From the NCBI RefSeq assembly GCF_022581195.2, contig NC_061456.1, forward strand, positions 5,396,501-5,460,500: a stretch of 64,000 nt of DNA. Reading direction: 5' to 3'. A program made the translations under genes and the position numbers. The number at the start of each line of letters is the position of its first letter. Position 1 is the stretch's first letter. Below, in pieces: positions 50,492 to 63,100 of the stretch. Under the pieces are notes generated by a model that had not been told where the DNA came from, searched no databases, and saw nothing but the letters and a program-made list of their open reading frames with translations. The stretch is from Helicoverpa zea. Its lineage: Eukaryota; Arthropoda; Insecta; Lepidoptera; Noctuidae.

Positions 50492-51457
50492 TGTGACCCG
50501 TATTTTATCTCTTTAGCTCTAGCCGACCTGCATACGAAGAAGCTGCGAGCCTTCTACGTGTAAACGTGGTACAGGATCCGCTGCCAACTTTCGTTTTCTT
50601 AACTAAACTTGCACACTGTTTGCCTCGCCTTGCTGTATGAGTGAAAATTGTGAAATACATATCCTTGTAAATGCGAAAGTAAGTAGGTCTTTGCAGTACA
50701 AATATTGAACCTTTTAATGTACCTAACATAACTTAGACCATTGAATTGTTTTTACGAGTATTCCTCAATATGTAAGTGAAGCTGCGGGAAAAAGTAGTTG
50801 CACGTATTAGGTAAAGGTCAATATTATGGTAGGGCCTTCAATGAATACATTCAATTAGTTTATTAATCAATCGAATATCATTTGCCATGAGTTTGACATG
50901 ATTAATAGTAAATCATTAGGATTGTATGTATGAACTATGTACGAAGGCAGCTTGCGTAGTACTTCGCGCGTTGATGTCTTTTTCAGGGAGTTACTGCAAT
51001 GAATTCAGTAAGACCAAAAAATATTGAAATGTGGGCTCTTTATAATGTACAACAACTTATTTACTCTAAAAAAACCCAAAGATACTTAATTGCCCTTCTG
51101 GGTGTTTTACAAGATTATTTATCAGATTTCTCATATTTATTTTTATACCTATCTCTATAACACACAAGTAATTTGTGAAACAGCGAAGGTCAGTACATAC
51201 TTTATTAAGCACTAACTCATCCTTAATTACATTTCCCACGTACGTAAAGTGCTGTTTTTATCGCCTGATGATCATGCGGTTGACAGGATATTAGGTACAA
51301 TGTTTCTATATTAAAACGTGAAGAAAATTAACAAAATAAACTTTACTTAAAACCACAGCAGTTTTGAATGTATAAAATTCAGGAATGTTGAATACTATTT
51401 GCTTACAATCAGATATGACAAGTAAAGAATATAATCTGTAGGCGGATAAATAAATAA

Positions 51458-51624
51458 GAGTACACTGCAAACTCTTAGTCGGCCGATTGTTTGTTTGGGC
51501 TCATGAATCAGTATGAAAATGATTGTTAGTATGCACATTACAAGGATCAGGTACTTAGTCGGTATCAGACCGACAGAAAATTTTGGTTGCCGGCCGACTG
51601 TTAGTCTACAGTATGCGGGTACTC
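51458..51624. mobile_element. MITE, second family (167 bp)
   Basis: GAGTACACTGCAAACTCTTA then GTCGGCCGATTG on the left and GGCCGACTGTTAGTCTACAG then GGGTACTC on the right. It shares the CACATTACAAGGATCAGGTA block with the copy at 39144. It is shorter and non-coding. Confidence 0.55.
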
Positions 51625-52126
51625 GCACAAAGATTTAAAAAATTCAAAATCCTATCAGTATCATACATCTGTAGGTAGCAAGTTTTATTGTTTGAAGCAA
51701 GAACATTTCTGCATAATTGTACAATATGAGGGAGTAATAAAAGAAGCGACACGTTTTAACGTTGTGAAACGTGCGTAGAATGCGGTATAGTACGGGATAA
51801 GCCAGCCAATTAATTCGCGGAGATGACCGCAGTCCGGCTTGTGTGTACTTGCGGTATGGATTATGTATTTGACGCTGATATAAAAACAGTAATTGATGTA
51901 AATAAATACATAGTATTTCTGTTTGCTAAAACTTTTAACAGAAATATGAAGCCGACTTCAATAATAAACCTAAAACTTGTCGTAAGTGTGACAAATACTA
52001 TGCAGAAAACATCACAAAAATCGGGTCAGTAAAACGTAAAATAGTTGGACATAAACATACATACATACAGTCAACTAAGTACATACGATTTTATAATATA
52101 TTTATAATATATATTTATAATATATC

Positions 52127-52325
52127 GGGACACCATTTTCACACACGGTCGGTTAACCCCATGGTAAGTTATTAATTAACTTGTGTTATGGGTGCTAACA
52201 CAACTGATAAACTACATATAGCTACATATACACATATTGATAAATACATATTGTAACACCCAGACCACGATCAACAAGCATGCTCATCACACAAATGTCG
52301 ACCGAACCGGGAATCGATTTAATTC
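52127..52325 (-). mobile_element. Dispersed tRNA-like or LINE-tail repeat
   Basis: Starts GGGACACCATTTTCACACAC, continues CGGTCGGTTAACCCCATGG and GTGTTATGGGTGCTAACACA, and ends GACCGAACCGGGAATCGAT. The last part resembles a decayed B box (GGTTCGATTCC) on the - strand. This block order is widespread in noctuid sequence. An AT-rich TTTATAATATA repeat (52091-52125) forms its 3' tail. Confidence 0.5.
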
Positions 52326-52580
52326 CTGTCATTTATTACATATTATTTTAATAACTTATATTAAAGTTTAACTAATGTCAATGAAAACTAAACTCCATCG
52401 TGGGTGTAACAAAAGTCGTGAGTTACGCCAGTGAGAATAGTTTTCGTTTTACGTTCGCAATAAATTGTAACGTGTGTTCTGTAATGCCCTGAGAACTGCA
52501 CGCAATTAAATGTCACGTAGGACATGAAACATCGCCTCGCCTCGCAATAGAACTACTCAAATATTCAGCTTTATTCACTA

Positions 52581-52764
52581 CTAGCCGTTCTCGCGCGGTT
52601 TCACCTGCGTCCCGTGGGAACTACTGCCCTTACCGGGATATAATATAACCTATGTTGCTTGGGAAAAGTGTAGCTTTTTAACAGTGAAATAATTTTGAAA
52701 ATCGTTTCAGTAGATTCGGTGCCTTTAAATAAACAAACAAAAAAATCTTTCGTATTATATTAGA
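52581..52764 (-). mobile_element. Small non-autonomous Helitron
   Basis: CTAG lies at 52581-52584 after A (52580). The body is like the Helitron at 47460-47660, including the GCGGTTTCACC and CCGGGATATAATATAACCTATGT-type blocks. It ends ATTATATTAGA at 52764. The expected T after the end is missing, and another Helitron-like start follows at once. Confidence 0.65.
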
Positions 52765-52765
52765 A

Positions 52766-52860
52766 TCTATACTAATATAGAGGTTTTTTTGCTCCGAAAC
52801 TACTGAAGATAAAAATAATGTTTTGTAAAGAAAGCTAACAAAACTATTAGATGTTACACT
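52766..52860 (+). mobile_element. Helitron 5'-end fragment
   Basis: TCTATACTAATATAGAGG at 52766 matches the 5' end seen in short moth Helitrons, followed by a CCGAAACTACTGAAGATAAA-like block. No CTAG end of the right kind is found downstream, so this appears truncated. It abuts the oppositely oriented Helitron 52581-52764. Confidence 0.45.
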
Positions 52861-53099
52861 TTCACTAACAGAACAGCAATGGGTGGATTTTTAATTACCC
52901 GTTGAATCGTTGTATGCAAGTAAACACAGCTGAAAGCGGAGTGCCAATGGATGCAATCTTAACACTTCCTCTTCCAAATAATTCTTCACGCAAACACGCC
53001 AGTTTTAAAACTCGACTGCAATAATTATTGTGAATACTTTTTACGTAAACAAAGATGAATAAAAGAAACACTAAGAATGTGTGGAAATCGTCTTATAAG

Positions 53100-55715
53100 C
53101 GAAAGTGTATTTCTCTAGAAAATTAAGTTATTCTATTCTAAGCAAAAATCAGAGAAAAACAATCGGACCTAGTATAGTTAACACCTGCAAGCTTTATCAC
53201 TTTCGTGTAGGACTTAAACCTACAACTTCACACGTGGGTGTCAAACAACACCGCTTTTATAGCATTGCACACAAGTATTCAATACTCGTGCCGTACCGAG
53301 AGCACTTCTAACAAACATGGAACTTACGACGCTATAGTTGCATCAGATCGCCGCGGGGTAAGCCGGGGGTCATCTCACGAGCATCCGCGATTCTGACGCA
53401 TCGCGCCATAAACCCGAGGTCGCACCGATAGCGGAATGTGACATCAAGATAACCTATGTAGTAATCTTTTATTGTAGTAACTATTAGCCAGGAATGTCAA
53501 ACAGAAGAACTTTAATAATATAATTGAATGTTTTATGACATCTTCTACAGTGTGCGTACAATTTGAAGGGCCAACATGTCAAGGATTTTTGCACGCATTT
53601 GACACGGTCGTCGGTATTTAATTAAATGGAATCTGAAGAGTAATAAATTACGTTGATTCGAAAAATGAATGGAAACCTGTTTTGAATGTTATTTTGTATC
53701 CGATCCGGTTACATACATTTACATAACATTTTGATTAGGAAAATGATTCCCTTCTAAGTATATATAGATTGTTTTTAGGCTTTTTAAATACATATCTTCT
53801 TTTCATTATAATGGACTCAACCAGTATGTTGTAATTTCCCACTTAGTCCTAATGTAATGCTATGTGTTGATCTTAATCGTTACTTAGGAAACATGCGTGC
53901 CGATTGCCAACATAACAAGTTTTGTAGGAATCCTCAACGACATCGAATGTGCAGCCTATGTGGCTGCACATTGATGAGGAAGAAAGATAATCCACGTATG
54001 TCTGAATAGCTCTTTTCCAGTTTCAATTTTAAATACAGGATATAAAGAACAATGTCAGGTTTCGGCCCACCCAATCAACTTTTAAAACTGAATTCTCACG
54101 TACACAAAGTTCTTTACTACAACAATTTACATATAAAATACTAACTTCTTATAAAATATTTAATTGTTAACTAGAACTTTTCAAAAAAAAAATATCATGT
54201 TAATAAGTAATTATTAAGTTTATCGAGTTCAGGTTTTTCGTTTGAATAATTTGGAATAATTTGGTTTTGAGAAGTTCAATGCAAAAGTGGAAAACATAGA
54301 AAAGCTTCTGACATTAAACTACACAAAAACCTGTAAGAATTTTCACTGTACATTAAATATTTTTATTGAGCCTAAGTTACTATGGACGTCTGACATTGTT
54401 CTTTAATCTTCACATGTAGGGTCGTCGCACACATATTAACTCGGAAAGGAATCGTCACTGCATTTACTCGATTGTTCAGTATTATCTGAATGAAATTCAC
54501 TACTGTACGGCAAGCTAGGTAATCGAACTTAGGACAATAGGTCGATGCATATGTGATTAGTTTCCGAGTGGCTAAAAAACTCATTATTGGTAAATATATA
54601 TGATTGTAAATAAGTAAAATCTACGGCTATGGTTCTTATATTTTATTATGCATTTTGGACCGTCTCATTTTGTAAATTATCAAGTAAGCGTCAGCACTTA
54701 GTGCATGCAGATTGCTAAAATTATACGCAGTTATGCCAGGATTCAGTTTTACGAAATGCGTTTATACTAATATTATAATGTTCCAATGAGATATAATCTG
54801 TGGTGAGCTGTAAATATCTCATGTTTTTGTGTTGATCAATTTATCGTGCATTCTTTAGGTTTGCAGATATATAGGTTTACATAAGATAGGCTACTTATAT
54901 CTAATTATGATCTTTGTTCAATTAAATTAGTCGATGTATATCGTGTCGTATTTAAAACATAATCACACACTTCAGTACGACTTTACAAACAATAAAATTG
55001 TAAAATTCGAGCGAATTAAAAATAATTGGTTTAAATTCCGTGGTTCACCTTCTAGTAAATTGTAACGTTCCTATTGTGTGCAGTTTATTCGTTCCAGTAT
55101 CTTCATTACGTGAGATGACCTCGCGGTGACCTTTACATAGAGGATGCTCACATTCCGACAAACGTTTTAAAGGGTATATTTATGTGGAAACTTAGCCATT
55201 GTTTCGTTTTTATTTAAAAACTATTATTAGTTAACGTAACGATAGCTGTATAGTTTGATCGATAGACATAATATGATGGTAACTATGAATTTTAATATTT
55301 TATAGTCTGTAATTTTGAGGGTGATAAGTGTTTTATAATAATAACCTTTTCATGCATATAATTTTGTTTTAAGATTTGTGATAAAAATACTATGATAAGT
55401 AACGAAAATATCAAATCGCGGTTCTACTGCAGTCCCATTTTCTGATTACTATCGTAATTCACAGCACCCTATCATTAATTCGACCTTGACATTAAAAAGC
55501 CCTCCCATCACCAACTTAACCATGCAATCCAAATTCAAACTTCGAAACAACACTTATCACTGTAAACTAGATAATGAAGTAATTACAGTAACACACGAGC
55601 TCAGTTTTATCACGTATGTGGTGCAACACAGATTCTCACGCCCCCGCAAACGGCACATAATTACGCGGCCATCATTAATCATGATGTTCGAAAATTAACC
55701 GCAGCATCCGCAGGT
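53100..55715. other. Intergenic, no gene seen
   Basis: AT-rich with one G+C-rich patch at about 53340-53440 and a perfect small hairpin at 53941-53976. No gene can be supported. Confidence 0.45.
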
Positions 55716-55988
55716 AAGGGTGCGTCTACACGGTGCATGTAGCTGGAGCAAGTAAATAGCGCAAGTGACACGAGCACGCGGGTAGGTATTTTGCTTTGGT
55801 GCATGCGAGAGTCGCTGGACCCGCACGTTATTAAAGTGCCCGTAACCTTACCCCTAAACAATATGCGCATCCAGCGACCCGCGCATGTACCAAAGCAAAA
55901 TACTCACCCGCGTGCTCTGTTGCATGCGGCCGGGTCACTTGCACATGTTAACTTGCTCTAGCTACATGCACCGTGTAGACGCACCCTT
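55716..55988. repeat. Long imperfect palindrome (foldback MITE, 273 bp)
   Basis: The two arms, each about 120 bp, are close inverted copies. Both open AAGGGTGCGTCTACACGG, then GTGCATGTAGCT, and both carry GCACGCGGGT and TTTTGCTTTGG blocks. A short unpaired centre lies near 55840-55860. The two mirrored open frames here (on - and + strands) encode nearly the same peptide because of the palindrome and are not genes. Confidence 0.75.
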
Positions 55989-56862
55989 AAGTCGCTTCGT
56001 GCAGATGCGGCGAGGAAAGCGCAGTTGCTCTTCAATACGTTCCGGGAGATGGCGATTGTCGGAACGGTGCAACGGTGTTGAAAGCAATGACCACGGTAGG
56101 TGTATGGAACGTACATATTTTTTTTCCTTTTGAATTGGAGGTTGGAATAGGGCTACAAATAAATGTTTAAAACTTAAAAGCTAATGTGGGATAATATTTC
56201 AAGTTTGGAATATTTTGAAAACACTTACAAATAAATGTCTAGACTTTGAAAAATTTTCGAGATCAGATCTTTACTAAAAGTAGGTTTAATTTGACATAAT
56301 TATTATAATCTCCTCTATACATATTTTTTTGAAAATGTTTTCGTAACAGTAGTCGAATTATTTGTCTAGAGTATAGTAGATATACGGGTAACGGATCAGA
56401 ATAATGAAAAAGCCTCCTTAGTAACCTCCATTCTCTATTGTTAAGTCGCGGGATGTACTACAACAAATTTATTGGTCGCTATCAAATTCGCACAGTTCGC
56501 CAGCACCCAGTTAGTTCGCTAAGAATGGAACCAACTACTTAATGTATGAATCCTAATGAGAGGTAATGAACTGCGAAATTATGCACAGCTAATTTTAAAT
56601 GCTGTTTTGATATGCATTGATACTAACTGGTTTTGCATTAATTTACAACCATAAATAGAAGTTTTTCCAACAAAACGACGAACAAAAAGCTATAGGTATT
56701 CTTTTTTATCTGAAGATGCGAATACACAAATAAACTCGTAAATCAATAGAGAACGTAATAATAGTTTACCAATAGCAATTTGGTGGTTGCATCGCTACTA
56801 AAATTAATTATACACGAGTATGTAAGGCCACGCATGTGATTGGAAGGGACGGTTCGACGTTG

Positions 56863-57172
56863 GAGTACAAACACACTGCAGACTTTTTGGTCAGCCGATA
56901 GTTTGATAAAAATAGAGGCGAAATGTATTGTGACATGTAAAATTGTTTTTCACCATATTTTGTAACATACATTATTTGCAAATAAATAATTTATATTCTC
57001 TTCTAAAAAACAGAAGGAATGAGTTTGGAAGTGCGCACATAACAACGATCAGATATTTGACCAATATAAAATCGACTAAAAACTTTGATTGAATTCACAA
57101 TTTAATTAAAAAATATGTATATTTTTCCAACCATCGGGCCAAATGTCGGCCGATTGTTTAGTCTCTAGTGGG
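56863..57172. mobile_element. MITE, second family (about 310 bp), with interior insertion
   Basis: It has ACACTGCAGACTTTTTGGTC, then CAGCCGATAG on the left and ATGTCGGCCGATTGTTTAGT near the right end, the same paired blocks as the other copies. An AT-rich stretch of about 90 bp lies in the middle. Its exact ends are uncertain by about 10 bases. Confidence 0.5.
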
Positions 57173-60100
57173 TTGGCAGGGTTATTGAATGTTTATTCGC
57201 TTGAAGGTGCAAACGCTGTAATCAAACACATCCATTGTACCTCTCATTAGGACAAACAAAAACTGTATAATATTATCTATGTAGCTATTCTTTAATTGTT
57301 ATAACAATGCGCTTTGTTACTATGGACACAAGTCATAGACAAAGATGGGATAATCGTGAATATTGTCTGTTGATAGTCTTTAATGTGTGAAGCGGGAAAC
57401 GAGTTGAAAGGTACATGAAAAAAAAACCACGCAGTTTCTATGCTCGGTGGAGAACAATCCAATCGTGAAAGTATGTGGGTTTTGTAATGTAAAGATGTAT
57501 GTGGTACCTACTTATTTGTTTCTCTACAGAAATTATCCAAATGAATACTCAAAGGTTCCAATAAACTGCAAGATCGTTGTTCAAAAGCTCTATTGTGTTC
57601 GAGAGATTTTTGCAAAGCAATAAGATAAAAGAACAGATTGTATGCAAATCTGAAGCGTGCAACATCCCACCCATAGAATTGACTAATTCAAACAGGCGTG
57701 TCTTTTGATGTTAAACATTGATTCGACACAGGTAGGTAGGTACTGTCGGGGACTCTCGCACCTGATTACCACCAGATTCCTTTAGGCTTATTCATTAGAT
57801 AAACAATCACTTTTGCTATTACTGTTTTAAACGCAAAAATTCACCGATGGTCAGGCGGAAAAGGCCGCGGTAGTACCAGCTACTGATGATTTATTTCAGA
57901 AAATCACAAATTATATTGTATGTAGGTACTCGATCCATGGAAGCGTAATTCCTCAAGCGTATTTTTGCGTAATATTTGTACGTGAGGAGGAGATTTGCAT
58001 TTGGTTCCATCAATAAACCTGATTTCTTTCGTTACGGTAATTGAAAAGATTTTTTTTAGCAAAAAACAAATAGCGATTTTTTAGTTTTTGAGATGAACCT
58101 TGAAAGTAACAAAACTGTAATGATGCACTTCCCGATGCAATTTTAAACCAGTAAACCTCGGCCTAGTATTTTTTGTATGGAAGCTTTAACTGTAGTCATA
58201 AAATTCGCCAGTAGTTACTCAAATTACTAATAAACGCTGTATATTGTAGATATCTACATCAAAGTATTGCCTATTGCTCGAAGGCATATTTTCCAAGGTA
58301 GTCTTAAAATAGTACCTGTATGCAGTAATACCCGTACAGCAAATAACTGCAGATTGAAGCCACGGCTAGGCTGCGGCTATTGGGAAACTTATTTAAAACT
58401 AGTATAGGTACCTAGCAAGCACATCGTGGCATTACTACATCTTATTTTAAATCTGAGAAAATATTGGCTGCAAAAATAAACTTTTTTGACAGTTAATAAC
58501 TTGCCTGGATCAATACTTATCGTACTCTTAAGAGGAATTGTATCTTTTTCTACCCTAAAGGTTCTGCAATGACTGAAAAGATTTGAAATTATTTCACTTT
58601 TGGAAAGAAAAAAACATCCTGATTGATTTATCTGTAGACTGTATTTTATCGGTATGGGCAGTAGTTCCCACAGGACGCTGATCAAAATCGCAGAAAAACG
58701 GCTAGAATAGTAATGAACCAAACAAATTAAAAAAAAAATACCTACAAAGTTTTCATAATTAAAATTGCCTATTTATCACATCACAGGCCCTTAAGAAGCG
58801 TTATTCACGTTTATGACTATGAGAAGTGTCCAACGACCTTTGCTGTTGGTCATCATATTTTAAATGGCAAACTTAAATGTCAGTGCATTAAGAAAATATT
58901 TAGGAACAACCATACCTGCATGGTGTTCACCTACTTTGTTGACTTGATAGTTACAATTTATTGTGTACCCTAAGTTTTTATTGTATCACAGATCTATTAT
59001 TATGTAAGAAACATTTTAACAGCTAGCTACTTTGGTCCTCATATAAAATCTAGATTTTACATATCGGAGAATTCTAAACCATTTGAGACTTAGCCTAGTT
59101 TTATATTCAACAGTTCCGCACATTCATTTGTTTTCTTATAAAATTGAGATTATAAAACTTCTGTATTGAATTAATTTAAATAAATATTAATAAAAATCAA
59201 ACTTCAAAAACACTTCATTCAAAGATTATTTGTAAGTATATATTAAGCTATGAGGAAAGGAAAAAGCTTCTTCAGAACGTTATGTTTAACCTCGGGATGT
59301 CAGCAACAATTATGCCTACAATGTGATCTCTGACATAAATAGGATGATGTGTAGAAATGACCTTATGTCTTACACATTGACCGATTACTTTCAACATTAC
59401 GACATTAGGCTTTTTAAATCTTCAGCTGGTGAGACAACTATTTGTTTAAACAAGCACTTAAATTAATGAGGTTCTATAACCTAGCACTTGTCATAATTAA
59501 ATACCTAAGTGCCAAAGCACGTCTCACAAAAATAATAGCGTATAAGACAAATGTGTATCTTGCTACGACCAGTCGATGCATAAGTCAGCGTGAGTCAGCA
59601 TTTTGTAGAAAGTTTCAGAGCTAAACTTCTTACTTAATAAATTATTTTGTATAACAAATTTTCTTAGGTAAAAATGTGCGTAGATATAAAATTTGGTGCC
59701 TTACCACCTTATGCAGGTCACCTTAAGACCCACCGCTACACTTCACAGAACATTACCAAGAATCATTTAAGCTTATGGAACTTTAACTGCCCTGTCGGTT
59801 TAGTTTTATTTGATTGCTTACGAGCAGTTCCCATAAACTGCTCGTGTATAAGAGCTATTACAATTAAGGCTCAATTACGCACACGAATAGTACATATTTT
59901 ACTCACACAGTTATATTATACAAGCAATAATGTTCCAGTCCAGATACTGCGTTCAATAGTTCATATTAATTTACTCTAGCAGAACCAGGCTTCCTTCCGT
60001 TGGTTTATACTTCCTACCACAGTGGTATATTCTGTTATGTCTTTGATGAGCTGATAACACTAATACAATTATATCGCTTTGTACATCTGTGATAAACGTA

Positions 60101-63100
60101 TGTAATGAATTACTGTTACATATGTTTATGTTAAGTAAGTAACACATTTTCAAGCTGCTTTGTTAATATATAATCTTGTAAAATAGGATGGCATAAAGTT
60201 TAGAAAACAAATGCAACTCGATATTTGCTTGTTGGTGCGATTACAAAAAAAATGAGCTTTTGTACTTAGGTACACTATTACGCAAATGATCTAAATAATT
60301 TAGCCATAAAAGGTCGTCTTTAGCGACATGTACAGATCTAACCTTGCTGATTAGTGACCAAGTTTAGAAGATCCTCCCGTATATATGTTCAGAGAAGGTC
60401 GACTGCTCGAATTTTGGGCAAAAGTTGAAGGCTTGAGAAACAATGCATTGCAGGTAATAGACATTATGAAAACGCGAAGTCGCGTGCTGCATTCATATTG
60501 CAAAACGTTGTTTGTTTCTGACGCTCGTGATGCAGAATAAAACCTTATTCTAAAGTGCTTTACAATGTGAGAGGACTTTATAATTAGATGAAGAAATTAC
60601 TCTTGCTTTATCGACTATTGGAAGACAGATTCATAATATAATATAAAGCTTGCCTGATCGTGCAATAAAATATATTAGTACAAATTAAATTTCCTCTTCG
60701 TTATGCATCAAACATCGCTATTCTTTTGATTAGGCGTTAATAGCAAAGCTTTCAATAGTAATAAGTTAGATCATAAAATACTCATGAATTTGTATAAACA
60801 ATGTATTCCATGGCGTTACAACATCGATACTTTCATTTTAATCTGCATAAGAACGGGTATTATAGGATTTGCAAAACTCATTATTTTGTAACGTGTTCGC
60901 GATCGCCCCTCACTCACGTACGTGATTACGAACCTGAGGCGCTTCCACCAGCCTCTGTTATCCAGTGGCCGTGAACCAAATGTTCTTCACGGTGCATGCC
61001 CGGGACTCTGACCACTGCCGACCAGACCATGGCGAACTGAAGCAACCTCTTGAGGAATCTTTGATGATCTATTGTTATTTTTTCATTAGTTACAACACAC
61101 GTATCGACTTTTGTTTTCTTGAGTTGTAAAGTTCACGAAACACAACATTGCTATTGTAATACACATCAATTTGTACCAGCTAGCAAAAACAACCAATGTT
61201 ATCTCGTTAAATACTGTCGGCAAATAAAATATTGCAAAGATTATCATTAAAACACACATGGTTTCAAAATTACAATTTAGATTAACAAGTGCGACAAAAT
61301 TATTGTTGTGCACCGAGGTTCCCATACACGCATTGTTTTAAATGACTATGCACTCCAATTGTGTAAAAACCTCATTTGTTTTGCAAGAAGTTGGGCGGAG
61401 CGGAGGAGCCTGCTTTGCTTACGTTCAGCCTCAGTATAACTGTCTCTAATCGAGTATTGCACGTCTAGACTCGAGGAAATGACCATATTTACTCTACAAT
61501 TAAGGATGGCTCCGTCTACCGCTTTCTGCGTGTATTGCATCTCACTTACATAACCAGATGTTGCGAGCATCGCGAGTAGGCCGGATAATGATCGGCACAC
61601 AATAAACATGCCATTATAGTGCCTAACTACAGCTGTAAACGCATTCGGAAGTGGTGGATAAAAATCTATGTCAATTTAGCTGTAGGAAGCGTCTTATTAG
61701 AAGATTTAAAATTAAAATAATTGCTTATTTAACGTACAGTATGAAGAATATGTAATATATTACAATATGTTTGCATGACGACAATTTGGAAAAAGATGGC
61801 CTATCTGCAACATCTTCCAAGGTTAACTAGAGATATGGTATCCGGCATCAAACCACTGTCCATTATTTTTTATTTTCATTAAAACTAGAGTCATATACAT
61901 AATATTACTTATCTAAATACATAAAAACATAGATAACACTCTTAATTACGAATTGTGACTGCCAGTATTGTGCTCACTTTATCAGATAACAATGCATGCA
62001 TTGTCAAAAGATGTTCTTAGATGTTTGAGGCATTAGTTGCGACACCTTGGGAGCCGGCGGGGTGCTCACCGGATCCTGGCCCGCGACTGATGCGCGACTG
62101 ATAACAGCCGTGGGAACCACGACTCAGACCGCTCATACATCATGACCGCCATTAATTAACGAAGCCTGTAATCTAGAAGATTGCCACCAGCCATTTAAAA
62201 AAAATGTTTCATTACAAGCACTTGACGGCCCAATATTTATGGCTACGAGCAACTAAACGTGAACGGTTTTAAATTACAGCACTAACCGAGTAGCTTAATT
62301 GCAACATTTATTCAAATTACCTATAAACGATCTATCACGTATTTTTTATAAGCGTGACATCTTATCCTTGAAGAGCGCCTTCTTGTATTGTTTTGCTCCA
62401 AATTGTTATGAGTCAGCAATAATTCATAACTAAACGGACAATTTGGCGATAATGGTCAGGAAGCTATTGTTGAAGAAGCATCCTTATTGTATGGATGACC
62501 TTAACACGGAACTGGAGTTGTGCTGAGATTGTAATCGTACAGGATCTCAACAAGTTATTATAACCACTGTTCAAATTGGGTCTAAAGTGTTCCGCATTTT
62601 CGACAATTTTTACCAATTATTTGAAGGTAAAATACCGGTAAAGATTTTAATTAAACAGAAATTATGCTAATACGGAAAGAGGGAATGTTTGTGGTTTGTG
62701 TAAAAATTCATTAAAAATAATGCACGAATTATGTACAAAACTCGCAAAGCTTTCCTGTAAATGCCAGCCATCGTGAGTCACAATCACAAACGACGATAAC
62801 AAGAAAGTAAGAATCCAATTTTCTAAAATCTTTCTTTCAAGTAACTAATGAAGTTGATAATTGGATGAACAATCGCTAATTGAATGCAAATAAGCCGCGG
62901 CACGGTATTACGTCTGTCTGATTGCACCCCGGAGGCGGAGGACCGACAGCCATCTCACTTTCGTTCCGCTCGTCTATTCTTAGAGAATTCCCACAATTTG
63001 CTCGATTCGATCGCCGAGATAAATAACTGTTTCTGTTTTAGTGGCTCACACACATTGAATATAATTAGTTTAGAATATCACCCGGTTCTTGTTGAGTCGT

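Noticed and set aside
55679..56133. Two similar small proteins on opposite strands
   Set aside because: Their likeness comes from the palindrome 55716-55988.
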